NCBI RefSeq assembly: GCF_011764425.1
Contig: NZ_BLPF01000001.1
Coordinates: 5,092,270 to 5,156,269, forward strand
Direction of reading: 5' to 3'
DNA: 64,000 nt
From: Phytohabitans houttuyneae
Lineage (GTDB): Bacteria; Actinomycetota; Actinomycetes; Mycobacteriales; Micromonosporaceae
Shown here in pieces: positions 36,972 to 45,027 of this stretch; the first letter of the stretch is position 1; each line of letters opens with the position of its first letter. A program made the position numbers and the translations under genes. The notes under the pieces were generated by a model. That model made no database searches and was not told the DNA's origin. It was given only the letters and a program-made list of their open reading frames with translations.

Positions 36972-38302
36972 GCCTCGGCCAGCACGGCGCGCAGGATCTG
37001 CTCCATCTCGTCGAACTGCTCCTGCCCGGCGATCAGTGGCGGCGCCAGCTGCACGACCGGGTCGCCCCGGTCGTCGGCCCGGCAGTAGAGCCCGGCCTGG
37101 AAGAGCGCGGTGGAGAGGAAGCCGCGCAGCAGCCGCTCCGACTCGTCGTCGTCGAACGTGGCCCGGGTCTGCTTGTCCTTGACCAGCTCGATGCCATAGA
37201 AGTACCCGTCGCCCCGGACCTCACCGACGATCGGCAGGTCGTTGAGCTTTTCCAGCGTCGCCCGGAACGCGGCTTCGTTGGCGCGCACATGCCCGGTGAG
37301 ATCCTCGCGGGCGAAGATGTCGAGGTTGGCGAGCGCCACCGCGCAGGAGACCGGGTGGCCGCCGAAGGTGACGCCGTGCGCGAACATGCCGGTCTCGGCG
37401 AGGAACGGCTCCATCAGCCGGTCGGAGGCGATCATCGCGCCGAGCGGCGAGTAGCCGGAGGTGAGGCCCTTGGCCGTGGTGATGATGTCGGGCTGGTAGC
37501 CGTAGCGAACCGCGCCGAAATACTCACCGAGGCGGCCCCAGGCGCAGATCACCTCGTCCGAGACGAGCAGCACGTCGTACTCGTCGCAGATCTCCCGGAC
37601 CCGCTGGAAGTAGCCGGGTGGCGGCGGGAAGCAGCCCCCGGAGTTCTGCACCGGCTCGAGGAAGACCGCCGCGACCGTCTCCGGACCCTCGCGCTCGATC
37701 GCGCGGGCGATCTCGTCGGCCGCCCACCGCCCGAACGCCTCGATGTCGTCGCCGTGCTCCGGAGCCCGGTAGAAGTTTGTGTTCGGCACCTTGATGCCGC
37801 CGGGCACGAGCGGCTCGAAGTCGCTCTTGATGCCGGGCAGCCCGGTGATCGAGAGGGCGCCCATCGACGTCCCGTGGTACGCGATGAAGCGGCTGACCAC
37901 CTTGTGCTTGGTGGGCTTGCCGACCCGCTTGTAGTAGGCGCGGGCAAGCTTCCACGCCGCCTCGACCGCCTCCGCGCCGCCAGTGGTGAAGAAGACCCGG
38001 TTGAGGTCGCCCGGCGTGAGCGCGGCGATCCGCTCGGCCAGCTCGATCGCGGTCGGGTGCGCGTACGACCACAGCGGGAAGAACGCGAGCTCGGCCGCCT
38101 GCTTGGCGGAGGCCTCAGCCAGCTCGGTACGGCCGTGGCCGGCGTTGACCACGAAGAGGCCGGCGAGGCCGTCAAGGTAGCGGCGGCCCTGCGCGTCCCA
38201 GACGTAGGCACCCTCGCCGCGGACGATCGTGGGCACCTCGCCCTCGCGGTAGCTGGCCATGCGCGTGAAGTGCATCCAGAGGTGATCGGTCGCGTTGCCC
38301 AT
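36956..38302 (-). CDS. Class III PLP aminotransferase (putrescine/beta-alanine-pyruvate type)
   Basis: This 448-residue omega-aminotransferase opens MGNATDHLWMHFTRMASYRE, followed by PTIVRGEGAYVWDAQGRRYL. The PLP Lys is in DIITTAKGLTSGYSPLGAMI, the cofactor Asp is in LLVSDEVICAWGR, and the FFTTGGAEAVEAAWKLARAY segment is typical. The sequence style matches SpuC-like putrescine-pyruvate or related aminotransferases. I chose the ATG at 38302; an upstream ATG at 38338 adds an atypical stretch across the operator. It probably acts with the overlapping FAD oxidase and the PotABCD transporter in polyamine breakdown to 4-aminobutanal. An operator-like motif lies 64 bases upstream. Confidence 0.9.
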   Translation of the reverse strand: MGNATDHLWMHFTRMASYREGEVPTIVRGEGAYVWDAQGRRYLDGLAGLFVVNAGHGRTELAEASAKQAAELAFFPLWSYAHPTAIELAERIAALTPGDLNRVFFTTGGAEAVEAAWKLARAYYKRVGKPTKHKVVSRFIAYHGTSMGALSITGLPGIKSDFEPLVPGGIKVPNTNFYRAPEHGDDIEAFGRWAADEIARAIEREGPETVAAVFLEPVQNSGGCFPPPPGYFQRVREICDEYDVLLVSDEVICAWGRLGEYFGAVRYGYQPDIITTAKGLTSGYSPLGAMIASDRLMEPFLAETGMFAHGVTFGGHPVSCAVALANLDIFAREDLTGHVRANEAAFRATLEKLNDLPIVGEVRGDGYFYGIELVKDKQTRATFDDDESERLLRGFLSTALFQAGLYCRADDRGDPVVQLAPPLIAGQEQFDEMEQILRAVLAEAWQRL

Positions 38303-38365
38303 GCCACGATTACCGCATAGTCGAAGCGTGCCTGGCAAGCGAATCCGTCACGCGAGAAACCGGAC

Positions 38366-38381
38366 GCAACGGATTTCGTTG
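38366..38381. promoter_or_regulatory. Putative Lrp-type operator upstream of the aminotransferase gene
   Basis: GCAACGGATTTCGTTG is an imperfect inverted repeat in the divergent gap between the aminotransferase and methyltransferase genes. Almost the same sequence, GCAACGGAATCCTTG, occurs upstream of potD at 39650. The adjacent Lrp/AsnC gene is the natural candidate regulator. Confidence 0.5.
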
Positions 38382-38466
38382 ACTCACCGCCCATTTGGCC
38401 CTCTGTACTCCCTGCGCCGACCCGATCTCCTTCTACTGGCCACCCGTCTGGTCCACCGGGAGGAGG

Positions 38467-39102
38467 GTGATCGTCACCGCGCTCACAAAACTTGGCGGCG
38501 TGACCGACGACGCGATGCGGTTCTTCCGCGAGTTCGCCCGCGCACCCCTCTCCGTGGGTGCGATCGCACCAAGCTCTCCCGTCCTCGCCCGCCACATCTG
38601 TGCCACGGTCCCCGAGGGTGGCGATCCGGTGGTGGTCGAGCTCGGGCCGGGAACGGGCGCGTTCACCGGCGTCATCCAGCGCCGCCTGGCCGGCCGCGGC
38701 CACCACCTGGCGGTCGAGCTCAACCCGGTGTTCGCCGCCCGGCTCGCGGACCGGTACCCCGGCCTGGACGTCGCCGTCTCCGACGCGGCACACCTCAGCG
38801 ACCTGCTCGACGCCCGCGGCCTCGGCCCGGCCGACGCGATCGTCAGCGGCCTGCCCTGGGCCGCCTTCTCCGCCCACCGGCAGGGAAGCGTGCTGGACGC
38901 CGTGCGGCGCGCGCTCGCGCCTGGCGGCGCCTTCACCACCTTCGCGTACGTACACGCGCTGTGGGCGCCGCCCGCCCGCCGCCTCCGCTCCGCCCTGCGC
39001 GCCGCCTTCGAGGAAGTGGTCGTCGGCCGCACGGTGTGGCGCAACGTGCCGCCCGCGCTCGTCTACCACGCCCGCCGCCCGCGAGCCCTCGCTCCCGCAT
39101 AG
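38467..39102 (+). CDS. SAM-dependent methyltransferase (phospholipid N-methyltransferase-like)
   Basis: The core is a class I methyltransferase with the SAM loop VVVELGPGTGAFTGVIQRRL, the acidic LAVELNP strand and the DAIVSGLPWAAF motif. PLSVGAIAPSSPVLARHI before the SAM loop is typical of PmtA-like and rRNA-dimethylase-related enzymes in actinobacteria. From the GTG at 38467 it has 211 residues. The start is uncertain: AGGAGG directly touches this GTG, and the next in-frame candidate is GTG at 38500 (VTDDAMRFFREF). The true substrate (lipid or other) is unknown. Its stop is 5 bases from the convergent Lrp gene, so a role in the polyamine locus is not implied. Confidence 0.8.
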   Translation: MIVTALTKLGGVTDDAMRFFREFARAPLSVGAIAPSSPVLARHICATVPEGGDPVVVELGPGTGAFTGVIQRRLAGRGHHLAVELNPVFAARLADRYPGLDVAVSDAAHLSDLLDARGLGPADAIVSGLPWAAFSAHRQGSVLDAVRRALAPGGAFTTFAYVHALWAPPARRLRSALRAAFEEVVVGRTVWRNVPPALVYHARRPRALAPA

Positions 39103-39107
39103 GGGCT

Positions 39108-39593
39108 TTAGGCGGTACCCCAGGTATATGTCTGTTTGCGGAGCTTGAGGTAGACGAACGCCTCCGTCGCGATCACGCCCTCGACCTGGCGCAGCCGGCT
39201 GATGATTTCGAGCAGGTGGTCGTCGTTGCGGCAGACCACCTCGGTCAGCAGGTCGAACGAGCCGGCGGTGATCACGACGTAGTCGAGCTCCTCCAGCTCG
39301 GCCAGCCGGTCGGCGATGGCCTCCAGGTCGCCCGTGGTGCGCAGGCCGATCATGGCCTGGCGCGGGAAGCCGAGCTGCAGCGGGTCGGTGACCGCCACGA
39401 TCTGCATGACGCCGGCGTCCAGCAGTCGCTGCACCCGCTGCCGCACCGCGGCCTCGGAGAGGCCGACCGCCTTGCCGATGGTGGCGTACGGCCGCCGCCC
39501 ATCCTCTTGCAGTTGCTCGATGATCTGCTTGCCGACGTCATCGAGCAGCACGTGGGCCACACCATCGCCCACGCCCTGCCGCGGCTTCGCCAT
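39108..39593 (-). CDS. Lrp/AsnC-family transcriptional regulator
   Basis: The 161-residue protein has an N-terminal winged HTH, with DDVGKQIIEQLQEDGRRPYA, then TIGKAVGLSEAAVRQRVQRL. The C-terminal RAM ligand-binding domain shows DYVVITAGSFDLLTEVVCRN. It is divergent from potD and is flanked by two operator-like motifs in that gap. By position it is the local regulator of polyamine uptake and breakdown, probably sensing an amino acid or polyamine-derived effector; the effector cannot be told from the sequence. The ATG at 39593 gives MAKPRQGVGDGVAHVLLDDV. Confidence 0.92.
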   Translation of the reverse strand: MAKPRQGVGDGVAHVLLDDVGKQIIEQLQEDGRRPYATIGKAVGLSEAAVRQRVQRLLDAGVMQIVAVTDPLQLGFPRQAMIGLRTTGDLEAIADRLAELEELDYVVITAGSFDLLTEVVCRNDDHLLEIISRLRQVEGVIATEAFVYLKLRKQTYTWGTA

Positions 39594-39625
39594 CCGTCGC
39601 CTCCCGCGAGCACTGTTTCATTCGT

Positions 39626-39664
39626 ATTTCGTTGCGAATTGGCTCTTCTGCAACGGAATCCTTG
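39626..39664. promoter_or_regulatory. Putative Lrp-type operators in the lrp-potD divergent gap
   Basis: Two related sites are present: ATTTCGTTGCGAAT at 39626-39639 (reverse complement ATTCGCAACGAAAT) and GCAACGGAATCCTTG at 39650-39664. Both match the site upstream of the aminotransferase gene. The surrounding bases are AT-richer than the genome style, as expected of a promoter. Confidence 0.5.
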
Positions 39665-39741
39665 TGACTTGGCATTACATCATGCCAGGATCAGGCGTCG
39701 GATCGTACGAAGCATTCTCGCGAACCACTCTGGAGCCGCAC

Positions 39742-40965
39742 ATGCGCCTCACACATAGCCCCCTGTCACCCGAGGCCTCCGCCGTGCTGTCGGCCACCAG
39801 GTTCTCACGGCGCACGCTCGTGCGCGGCGCGGCAGCCTCTGGCGCGCTGCTCACCACGGGCGGCCTGCTCACCGCGTGTGGCACCGAGGGCACCAAACAG
39901 TCCGAGGACAGCTGCGTCAGCGAGGACACCTCCAGCACGGACAAGAAGCTGGCCTTCTCCAACTGGCCACAATATATGGACGTCGATGAAAAGGATGAGT
40001 CGAAGCATCCCACGCTCATCGCGTTCCAGGAGAGCAGCGGCATCCAGGTCACCTACACCGAGGACGTCAACGACAACGACGAGTTCTTCGGCAAGGTGCA
40101 AAACCAGCTCTCCGGGTGCCAGCCCACCGACCGCGACATCTTCGTCCTCACGGACTGGATGGCCGCCCGCATGATCCGGCTCGGCTGGCTGCAGAAGCTC
40201 AACAAGGCCAACATCCCCAACGTTCAGGCCAACCTGCTGCGTTCGCTGCGCGCCCGCCCGTTCGACAAGGGCGACGAGTACGCGGTGCCGTGGCAGTCCG
40301 GCCTCACCGGCATCGCCTACAACGGCGACGTGACCGGCGAGGTGCGCACGATCGACGAGCTGCTCACCAAGCCGGAGCTCAAGGGCAAGGTCACGTTCCT
40401 GACCGAGATGCGCGACACGATGGGCCTGATGCTCCTGTCGAACGGGCACGACCCGAGCAACTTCACCGAGGCACAGTTCGACGACGCGCTGGAGAAGCTC
40501 AAGCGGGGTGTCTCTTCTGGACAGATCCGCAAGTTCACCGGCAACGACTACGCGACGGACCTCGCCAAGGGCGACATCGCGGCGTGCGTGGCGTGGTCCG
40601 GCGACGTGATCCAGCTTTCCGGCGAAAACGAGAAGATCAAGTTCGTCGCGCCGGACTCGGGGCTCATGCTCTGGTCGGACAACATGCTCGTGCCGAACAA
40701 GGCGGCCCACAAGGCCAACGCCGAGAAGCTCATCGACTACTACTACGACCCGAGCGTGGCGGCTGAGCTCGCGGCGTACGTCAACTACATCTGCCCGGTG
40801 CAGGGCGCCCAAGAGAAGATCACGGACATCGACCCCGACCTGGCGAAGAACCCGCTGATCTTCCCCGACGACGCGACGCTCGCCAAGACGAAGGTCTTCA
40901 TGGCGCTCGACGAGGCGCAGGAGCGGTCGTACTCCACGAAGTTCCAGCAGGCTATCGGGGCGTGA
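39742..40965 (+). CDS. potD: Spermidine/putrescine ABC transporter substrate-binding lipoprotein
   Basis: The 407-residue protein has a twin-arginine-like signal FSRRTLVRGAAASGALL with the lipobox LTACG, so it is an exported lipoprotein. The mature part has KLAFSNWPQYMDVDEKDESK, matching the FSNWPxYID opening of PotD/PotF, then ESSGIQVTYTEDVNDNDEFF and AVPWQSGLTGIAYN. The start is ATG at 39742, with TGGAG upstream. It heads a four-gene transporter operon; the potA start is one base beyond its stop. Preference for putrescine or spermidine cannot be settled by eye. The upstream gap carries likely Lrp operators. Confidence 0.93.
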   Translation: MRLTHSPLSPEASAVLSATRFSRRTLVRGAAASGALLTTGGLLTACGTEGTKQSEDSCVSEDTSSTDKKLAFSNWPQYMDVDEKDESKHPTLIAFQESSGIQVTYTEDVNDNDEFFGKVQNQLSGCQPTDRDIFVLTDWMAARMIRLGWLQKLNKANIPNVQANLLRSLRARPFDKGDEYAVPWQSGLTGIAYNGDVTGEVRTIDELLTKPELKGKVTFLTEMRDTMGLMLLSNGHDPSNFTEAQFDDALEKLKRGVSSGQIRKFTGNDYATDLAKGDIAACVAWSGDVIQLSGENEKIKFVAPDSGLMLWSDNMLVPNKAAHKANAEKLIDYYYDPSVAAELAAYVNYICPVQGAQEKITDIDPDLAKNPLIFPDDATLAKTKVFMALDEAQERSYSTKFQQAIGA

Positions 40966-40966
40966 T

Positions 40967-42097
40967 ATGGCTGAAAAAGGCGAGCTGCAGCTGGTCAACC
41001 TGACAAAGCGTTTCGGGATCTTCACAGCGGTCGACGACCTCAGCCTCACGATCCCGGAGGGTGGGTTCTTCGCACTGCTGGGCGCGTCCGGCTGCGGCAA
41101 GACCACGACGCTGCGCATGGTGGCCGGGCTGGAGGAGCCGACGAGCGGCAAGGTGCTGCTCGGCGGCAAGGACATCAGCCGGCTCCGGCCGTACAAGCGG
41201 CCGGTCAACACCGTGTTCCAGAGCTATGCGCTCTTCCCGCACCTGGACGTCTTCGAAAACATCGCGTTCGGCCTGCGCCGCCGCGGCGTCGGCGACATCC
41301 GGGCGCAGGTCGAGCGCATGCTCGCCCTGGTGCAGCTGGAGGGCTTCGGCAAGCGCCGCCCCGCCCAGCTCTCCGGCGGGCAGCAGCAGCGGGTCGCGCT
41401 CGCCCGGGCCCTCATCAACCACCCGCAGGTGCTGCTGCTCGACGAGCCGCTCGGCGCACTCGACCTCAAGCTGCGGCGGCAGATGCAGATCGAGCTCAAG
41501 CGCATCCAGACCGAGGTCGGGCTGACCTTCGTGCACGTCACCCACGACCAGGAGGAGGCCATGACGATGGCCGACACGGTCGCGGTGATGAACGCGGGGC
41601 GGATCGAGCAGCTCGGCGCGCCGGCGGAGATCTACGAGTTCCCGTCCACGCCGTTCGTCGCCAACTTCCTCGGCCAGTCCAACCTGCTCGCCGGAGAGGT
41701 GGCCGGCCGTTCCGGCCAGGAAGTGCTGGTTTCGGCGTACGGCTCGCGCTTCTCGGTGCCCGCGGACCGCTGCCGGGCCGTCGATGGAGACGTCTATCTG
41801 GGGGTACGGCCGGAGAAGCTGCACCTCGCCCCGAACACCGACTCGGTGCCCGCCGGCCACCAGTGGGTCACCGGGGTCGTCTCCGACTCCTCCTACGTCG
41901 GCGTGAGCACGCAGTACCTCGTCCGCACGCCCTGGGGCACCGAGGTCTCGGCGTTCGCGTCGAACGCCGGCGTGCTCGCCCAGGTGCCGGTCGGCGCGCA
42001 GGTCGTGGCGTACTGGCGGCCCGAGCACGCGTTCCTGCTCAGCCGCCAGGCCGGCGCGGGCGACGCCACCCAGCCCCTTCTGGAGTCCGTGTCGTGA
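40967..42097 (+). CDS. potA: Polyamine ABC transporter ATPase
   Basis: This 376-residue cytoplasmic ATPase has Walker A GASGCGKTTTLR (about residues 39-46), the Q-loop VFQSYALFPHLDVFENIAFG, the signature LSGGQQQRVALARAL, Walker B VLLLDEPLGALD and the H-loop FVHVTHDQEEAMTMAD. The C-terminal TOBE-type domain (about residues 285-365) is as in PotA/PotG. It follows potD with one base between and is followed by the two permease genes, completing an importer. The ATG is at 40967. Confidence 0.94.
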   Translation: MAEKGELQLVNLTKRFGIFTAVDDLSLTIPEGGFFALLGASGCGKTTTLRMVAGLEEPTSGKVLLGGKDISRLRPYKRPVNTVFQSYALFPHLDVFENIAFGLRRRGVGDIRAQVERMLALVQLEGFGKRRPAQLSGGQQQRVALARALINHPQVLLLDEPLGALDLKLRRQMQIELKRIQTEVGLTFVHVTHDQEEAMTMADTVAVMNAGRIEQLGAPAEIYEFPSTPFVANFLGQSNLLAGEVAGRSGQEVLVSAYGSRFSVPADRCRAVDGDVYLGVRPEKLHLAPNTDSVPAGHQWVTGVVSDSSYVGVSTQYLVRTPWGTEVSAFASNAGVLAQVPVGAQVVAYWRPEHAFLLSRQAGAGDATQPLLESVS

Positions 42098-42122
42098 GCG
42101 AGCGAACCAACCCGGAGGCACA

Positions 42123-43034
42123 GTGAGTGTCGTCGGGCACATCGGCACCGCGGTCGGTCCACATGAGACACCGCCGCCGCCCCCGAGGAAGGGGCGGCGG
42201 CTCCTGCCGTACCTGCTGCTGCTCCCCGGCGGGCTGTGGCTGACCATCTTCTTCGCGGTACCCGCGGTGCAGCTCGCCGCCACCAGCCTGTACGACCCGG
42301 CCGGGTCGCTGCAGGAGGGGTACGCGATGACGTGGGAGTTTGGCAACTACGTCGACGCGCTCTCCGCGTACTGGCCGCATTTCGTGCGCTCGCTCGTTTA
42401 CGCGGGCATCGCCACGGTGCTGTGCCTGCTGCTTGGCTACCCGCTGGCGTACGCGATCGCGCAGAAGGCCACCCGCTTCAAAAACCTCATGCTCGTCTGC
42501 GTCATCGCGCCGTTCTTCACCAGCTTCCTCGTGCGCACGCTGGCCTGGAAGACGATCCTCTCGGACAACGGCGTCGTCGTCGGCACGCTGCGCGACATCG
42601 GCATCCTCGGCTCCGACGGCCGCCTGCTGGCCACGTCGACGGCCGTGGTGCTCGGCCTGACGTACAACTTCCTGCCGTTCATGGTGCTGCCGCTCTACGC
42701 GAGCCTCGACCGCCTCGACGGTCGGCTGCTGGAGGCGGCCAACGACCTGTACGCGAGCCCGGTGCGCGCGTTCACCAAGGTGACGCTGCCGCTATCGATG
42801 CCCGGCGTGGTGGCCGGCACCCTGCTCACGTTCATCCCCGCGGCGGGCGACTACATCAACGCGGAGCTGCTCGGCACGCCCAACCAGTACATGATCGGCA
42901 ACGTGATCGACTCCGCCTTCCTCGTGCGGCTCGACTACCCGCAGGCGGCGGCGCTGTCGTTCATCCTGATGGCCGTGATCCTGGCGATGGTGTTCGTGTA
43001 CGTGCGCCGCGCCGGAACGGACGAGGTGCTCTAG
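42123..43034 (+). CDS. potB: Polyamine ABC transporter permease (PotB-type)
   Basis: This 303-residue permease has about six helices, starting with LPYLLLLPGGLWLTIFFAVP. The cytoplasmic EAA loop reads EAANDLYASPVRAFTKVTLP, the contact site for the ATPase. FIPAAGDYINAELLGTPNQY is typical of PotB/PotH. The GTG start at 42123 has CCGGAGG upstream. The N-terminal 25 residues are polar and Pro-rich. The stop is followed after 2 bases by the potC start. Confidence 0.93.
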   Translation: MSVVGHIGTAVGPHETPPPPPRKGRRLLPYLLLLPGGLWLTIFFAVPAVQLAATSLYDPAGSLQEGYAMTWEFGNYVDALSAYWPHFVRSLVYAGIATVLCLLLGYPLAYAIAQKATRFKNLMLVCVIAPFFTSFLVRTLAWKTILSDNGVVVGTLRDIGILGSDGRLLATSTAVVLGLTYNFLPFMVLPLYASLDRLDGRLLEAANDLYASPVRAFTKVTLPLSMPGVVAGTLLTFIPAAGDYINAELLGTPNQYMIGNVIDSAFLVRLDYPQAAALSFILMAVILAMVFVYVRRAGTDEVL

Positions 43035-43036
43035 CC

Positions 43037-43825
43037 ATGAAACTGGGGCGCTGGCTGTCCGACCACTGGGTGATGGGCGTGGGCGTGCTCGTCCTCGCCT
43101 ACCTCTTCCTGCCCATCGCGGTGGTGATGGGCTTGTCGTTCAACGAGCCGTCGAGCCGCCTGTCGTACGACTTCAACAAGTTCACATTGGACAACTGGAC
43201 CAACCCATGCGGTCCGGGCGACATGTGCGACGCGGTCGTACGCAGCGTGCAGATCGGCTTCATCGCGACCGTCGGGGCGACCGTGCTCGGCACGCTGATG
43301 GCGTTCGCGCTGGTCCGCCACCGCTTCCGCGGCCGCGGCGCGACCAACCTGCTCATCTTCCTGCCGATGGCCACACCCGAAGTGGTGATGGGCTCGTCGC
43401 TGCTCGCCCTCTTCGTGGCGGGCGGGGTGTCGCTCGGCTTCTGGACGGTCGTCATCGCGCACGTGATGTTCTGCGTCTCGTTCGTCGTCGTCACCGTCAA
43501 GGCTCGACTGTCCGGACTGGACAGCCGGCTCGAGGAGGCGGCTATGGACCTGTACGCGAGCGAGTTCCAGACGTTCCGCAAGGTGACGCTGCCGCTGGTC
43601 TTCCCGGGCATCGTCGCGGCGGCGCTGCTCGCGTTCTCGCTGTCGTTCGACGACTTCATCATCACGAACTTCAACTCCGGCACCACCGTCACCTTCCCGA
43701 TGTACGTCTGGGGCGCCGCCCAGCGGGGCATCCCGCCGCAGGTGAACGTCGTCGGCACCGCCATGTTCCTGATCGCGCTGCTACTGGTGCTCAGCACGTC
43801 CGTACGCCGGAGGAAAACAGCGTGA
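43037..43825 (+). CDS. potC: Polyamine ABC transporter permease (PotC-type)
   Basis: This is a 262-residue second permease subunit. VLVLAYLFLPIAVVMGLSFN is the first helix, the EAA loop reads EEAAMDLYASEFQTFRKVTL, and the segment SFDDFIITNFNSGTTVTFPM is diagnostic of PotC/PotI. The start is ATG at 43037. The stop TGA shares a base with the ATG of the saccharopine-dehydrogenase-like gene, so transport and metabolism genes are coupled. Confidence 0.93.
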   Translation: MKLGRWLSDHWVMGVGVLVLAYLFLPIAVVMGLSFNEPSSRLSYDFNKFTLDNWTNPCGPGDMCDAVVRSVQIGFIATVGATVLGTLMAFALVRHRFRGRGATNLLIFLPMATPEVVMGSSLLALFVAGGVSLGFWTVVIAHVMFCVSFVVVTVKARLSGLDSRLEEAAMDLYASEFQTFRKVTLPLVFPGIVAAALLAFSLSFDDFIITNFNSGTTVTFPMYVWGAAQRGIPPQVNVVGTAMFLIALLLVLSTSVRRRKTA

Positions 43826-45027
43826 TGCGCATCCTGCTCGTCGGCGCCGGTGGCGTTGGCTCCGCCGCGGTGCCCATCGCCGCCCGGCGGTCGTTCTTCG
43901 AGGCGATGGTCGTGGCCGACTACGACGAAGGCCGGGCCGCCCGCGCCGTGTCCACCGTGGACGGCCGCTTCACAGCCGCCCGGGTCGACGCATCCTCGGC
44001 CGAGGCGGTGGCCGCGCTCTGCCGCGAGCACCGCATCACCCACGTGCTCAACGCGGTCGACCCGCGCTTCGTCATGCCCATCTTCGAGGGGGCGTACGCC
44101 GCCGGCGCCGACTACCTCGACATGGCGATGTCGCTGTCCAAGCCACACCCGGAGCGGCCGCACGCGGACACCGGCGTGAAGCTCGGCGACGACCAGTTCG
44201 CCCAGGCCGAGCGGTGGGCGGCGAGCGGGCGGCTGGCGCTGGTCGGCATGGGCGTCGAGCCGGGGCTGTCCGACGTCTTCGCGCGGTACGCGGCCGACGA
44301 GCTCTTCAGCGAGATCGACGAGATCGGCGTGCGCGACGGGGCCAACCTCGTCGTGGACGGGTACGACTTCGCGCCGTCGTTCTCCATCTGGACCACCATC
44401 GAGGAGTGCCTCAACCCGCCGGTGATCTGGGAGGCCGGCAAGGGTTGGCACACCACCGAGCCGTTCTCCGAGCCGGAGGTCTTCGACTTTCCGGAGGGCA
44501 TCGGCCCGGTCGAGTGCGTCAACGTCGAGCACGAAGAGGTGCTGCTGATCCCGCGCTGGGTCGACGCCAAGCGGGTCACGTTCAAGTACGGGCTGGGCAG
44601 CGAGTTCATCGACGTGCTCCGTACCCTCCACAAGCTGGGCCTGGACGGCACCGCACCCGTGCGGGTCGGCGGGGTCTCGGTGGCGCCGCGCGACGTGGTG
44701 GCCGCCTGCCTGCCCGACCCGGCGACGCTCGGCGACAGGATGCGGGGCAAGACGTGCGCCGGCACCTGGGTGCGCGGCACCGGCAAGTCCGGCGAGCCGC
44801 GCGCCGTGTACCTCTACCACGTGGTCGACAATGAGTGGTCGATGCGCGAGTACGGTCACCAGGCCGTCGTGTGGCAGACCGCGATCAACCCGGTGGTGGC
44901 GCTCGAGCTGCTCGCCGCCGGCACGTGGTCGGGCACCGGCGTGCTGGGCCCGGAGGCTTTCCCGGCCCGGCCGTTCCTGGACCTGCTGACCGCGTACGGC
45001 TCGCCATGGGGGATGGAGGAGCGATGA
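43825..45027 (+). CDS. Saccharopine dehydrogenase-like oxidoreductase (carboxynorspermidine dehydrogenase-like?)
   Basis: The 400-residue protein begins with an NAD(P)-binding motif, MRILLVGAGGVGSAAVPIAA, and has THVLNAVDPRFVMPIFEGAY and LVGMGVEPGLSDVFARYAAD, as in saccharopine dehydrogenase/carboxynorspermidine synthase proteins. Length and layout match carboxy(nor)spermidine dehydrogenase, which condenses a diamine with aspartate semialdehyde. Its usual partner decarboxylase is absent from this window, so a catabolic or other reductive-amination role is equally possible. GGAGG lies before a GTG at 43822 and the ATG at 43825; I prefer the ATG. It overlaps potC upstream and agmatinase downstream, placing it firmly in the polyamine operon. 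Confidence 0.85.
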   Translation: MRILLVGAGGVGSAAVPIAARRSFFEAMVVADYDEGRAARAVSTVDGRFTAARVDASSAEAVAALCREHRITHVLNAVDPRFVMPIFEGAYAAGADYLDMAMSLSKPHPERPHADTGVKLGDDQFAQAERWAASGRLALVGMGVEPGLSDVFARYAADELFSEIDEIGVRDGANLVVDGYDFAPSFSIWTTIEECLNPPVIWEAGKGWHTTEPFSEPEVFDFPEGIGPVECVNVEHEEVLLIPRWVDAKRVTFKYGLGSEFIDVLRTLHKLGLDGTAPVRVGGVSVAPRDVVAACLPDPATLGDRMRGKTCAGTWVRGTGKSGEPRAVYLYHVVDNEWSMREYGHQAVVWQTAINPVVALELLAAGTWSGTGVLGPEAFPARPFLDLLTAYGSPWGMEER

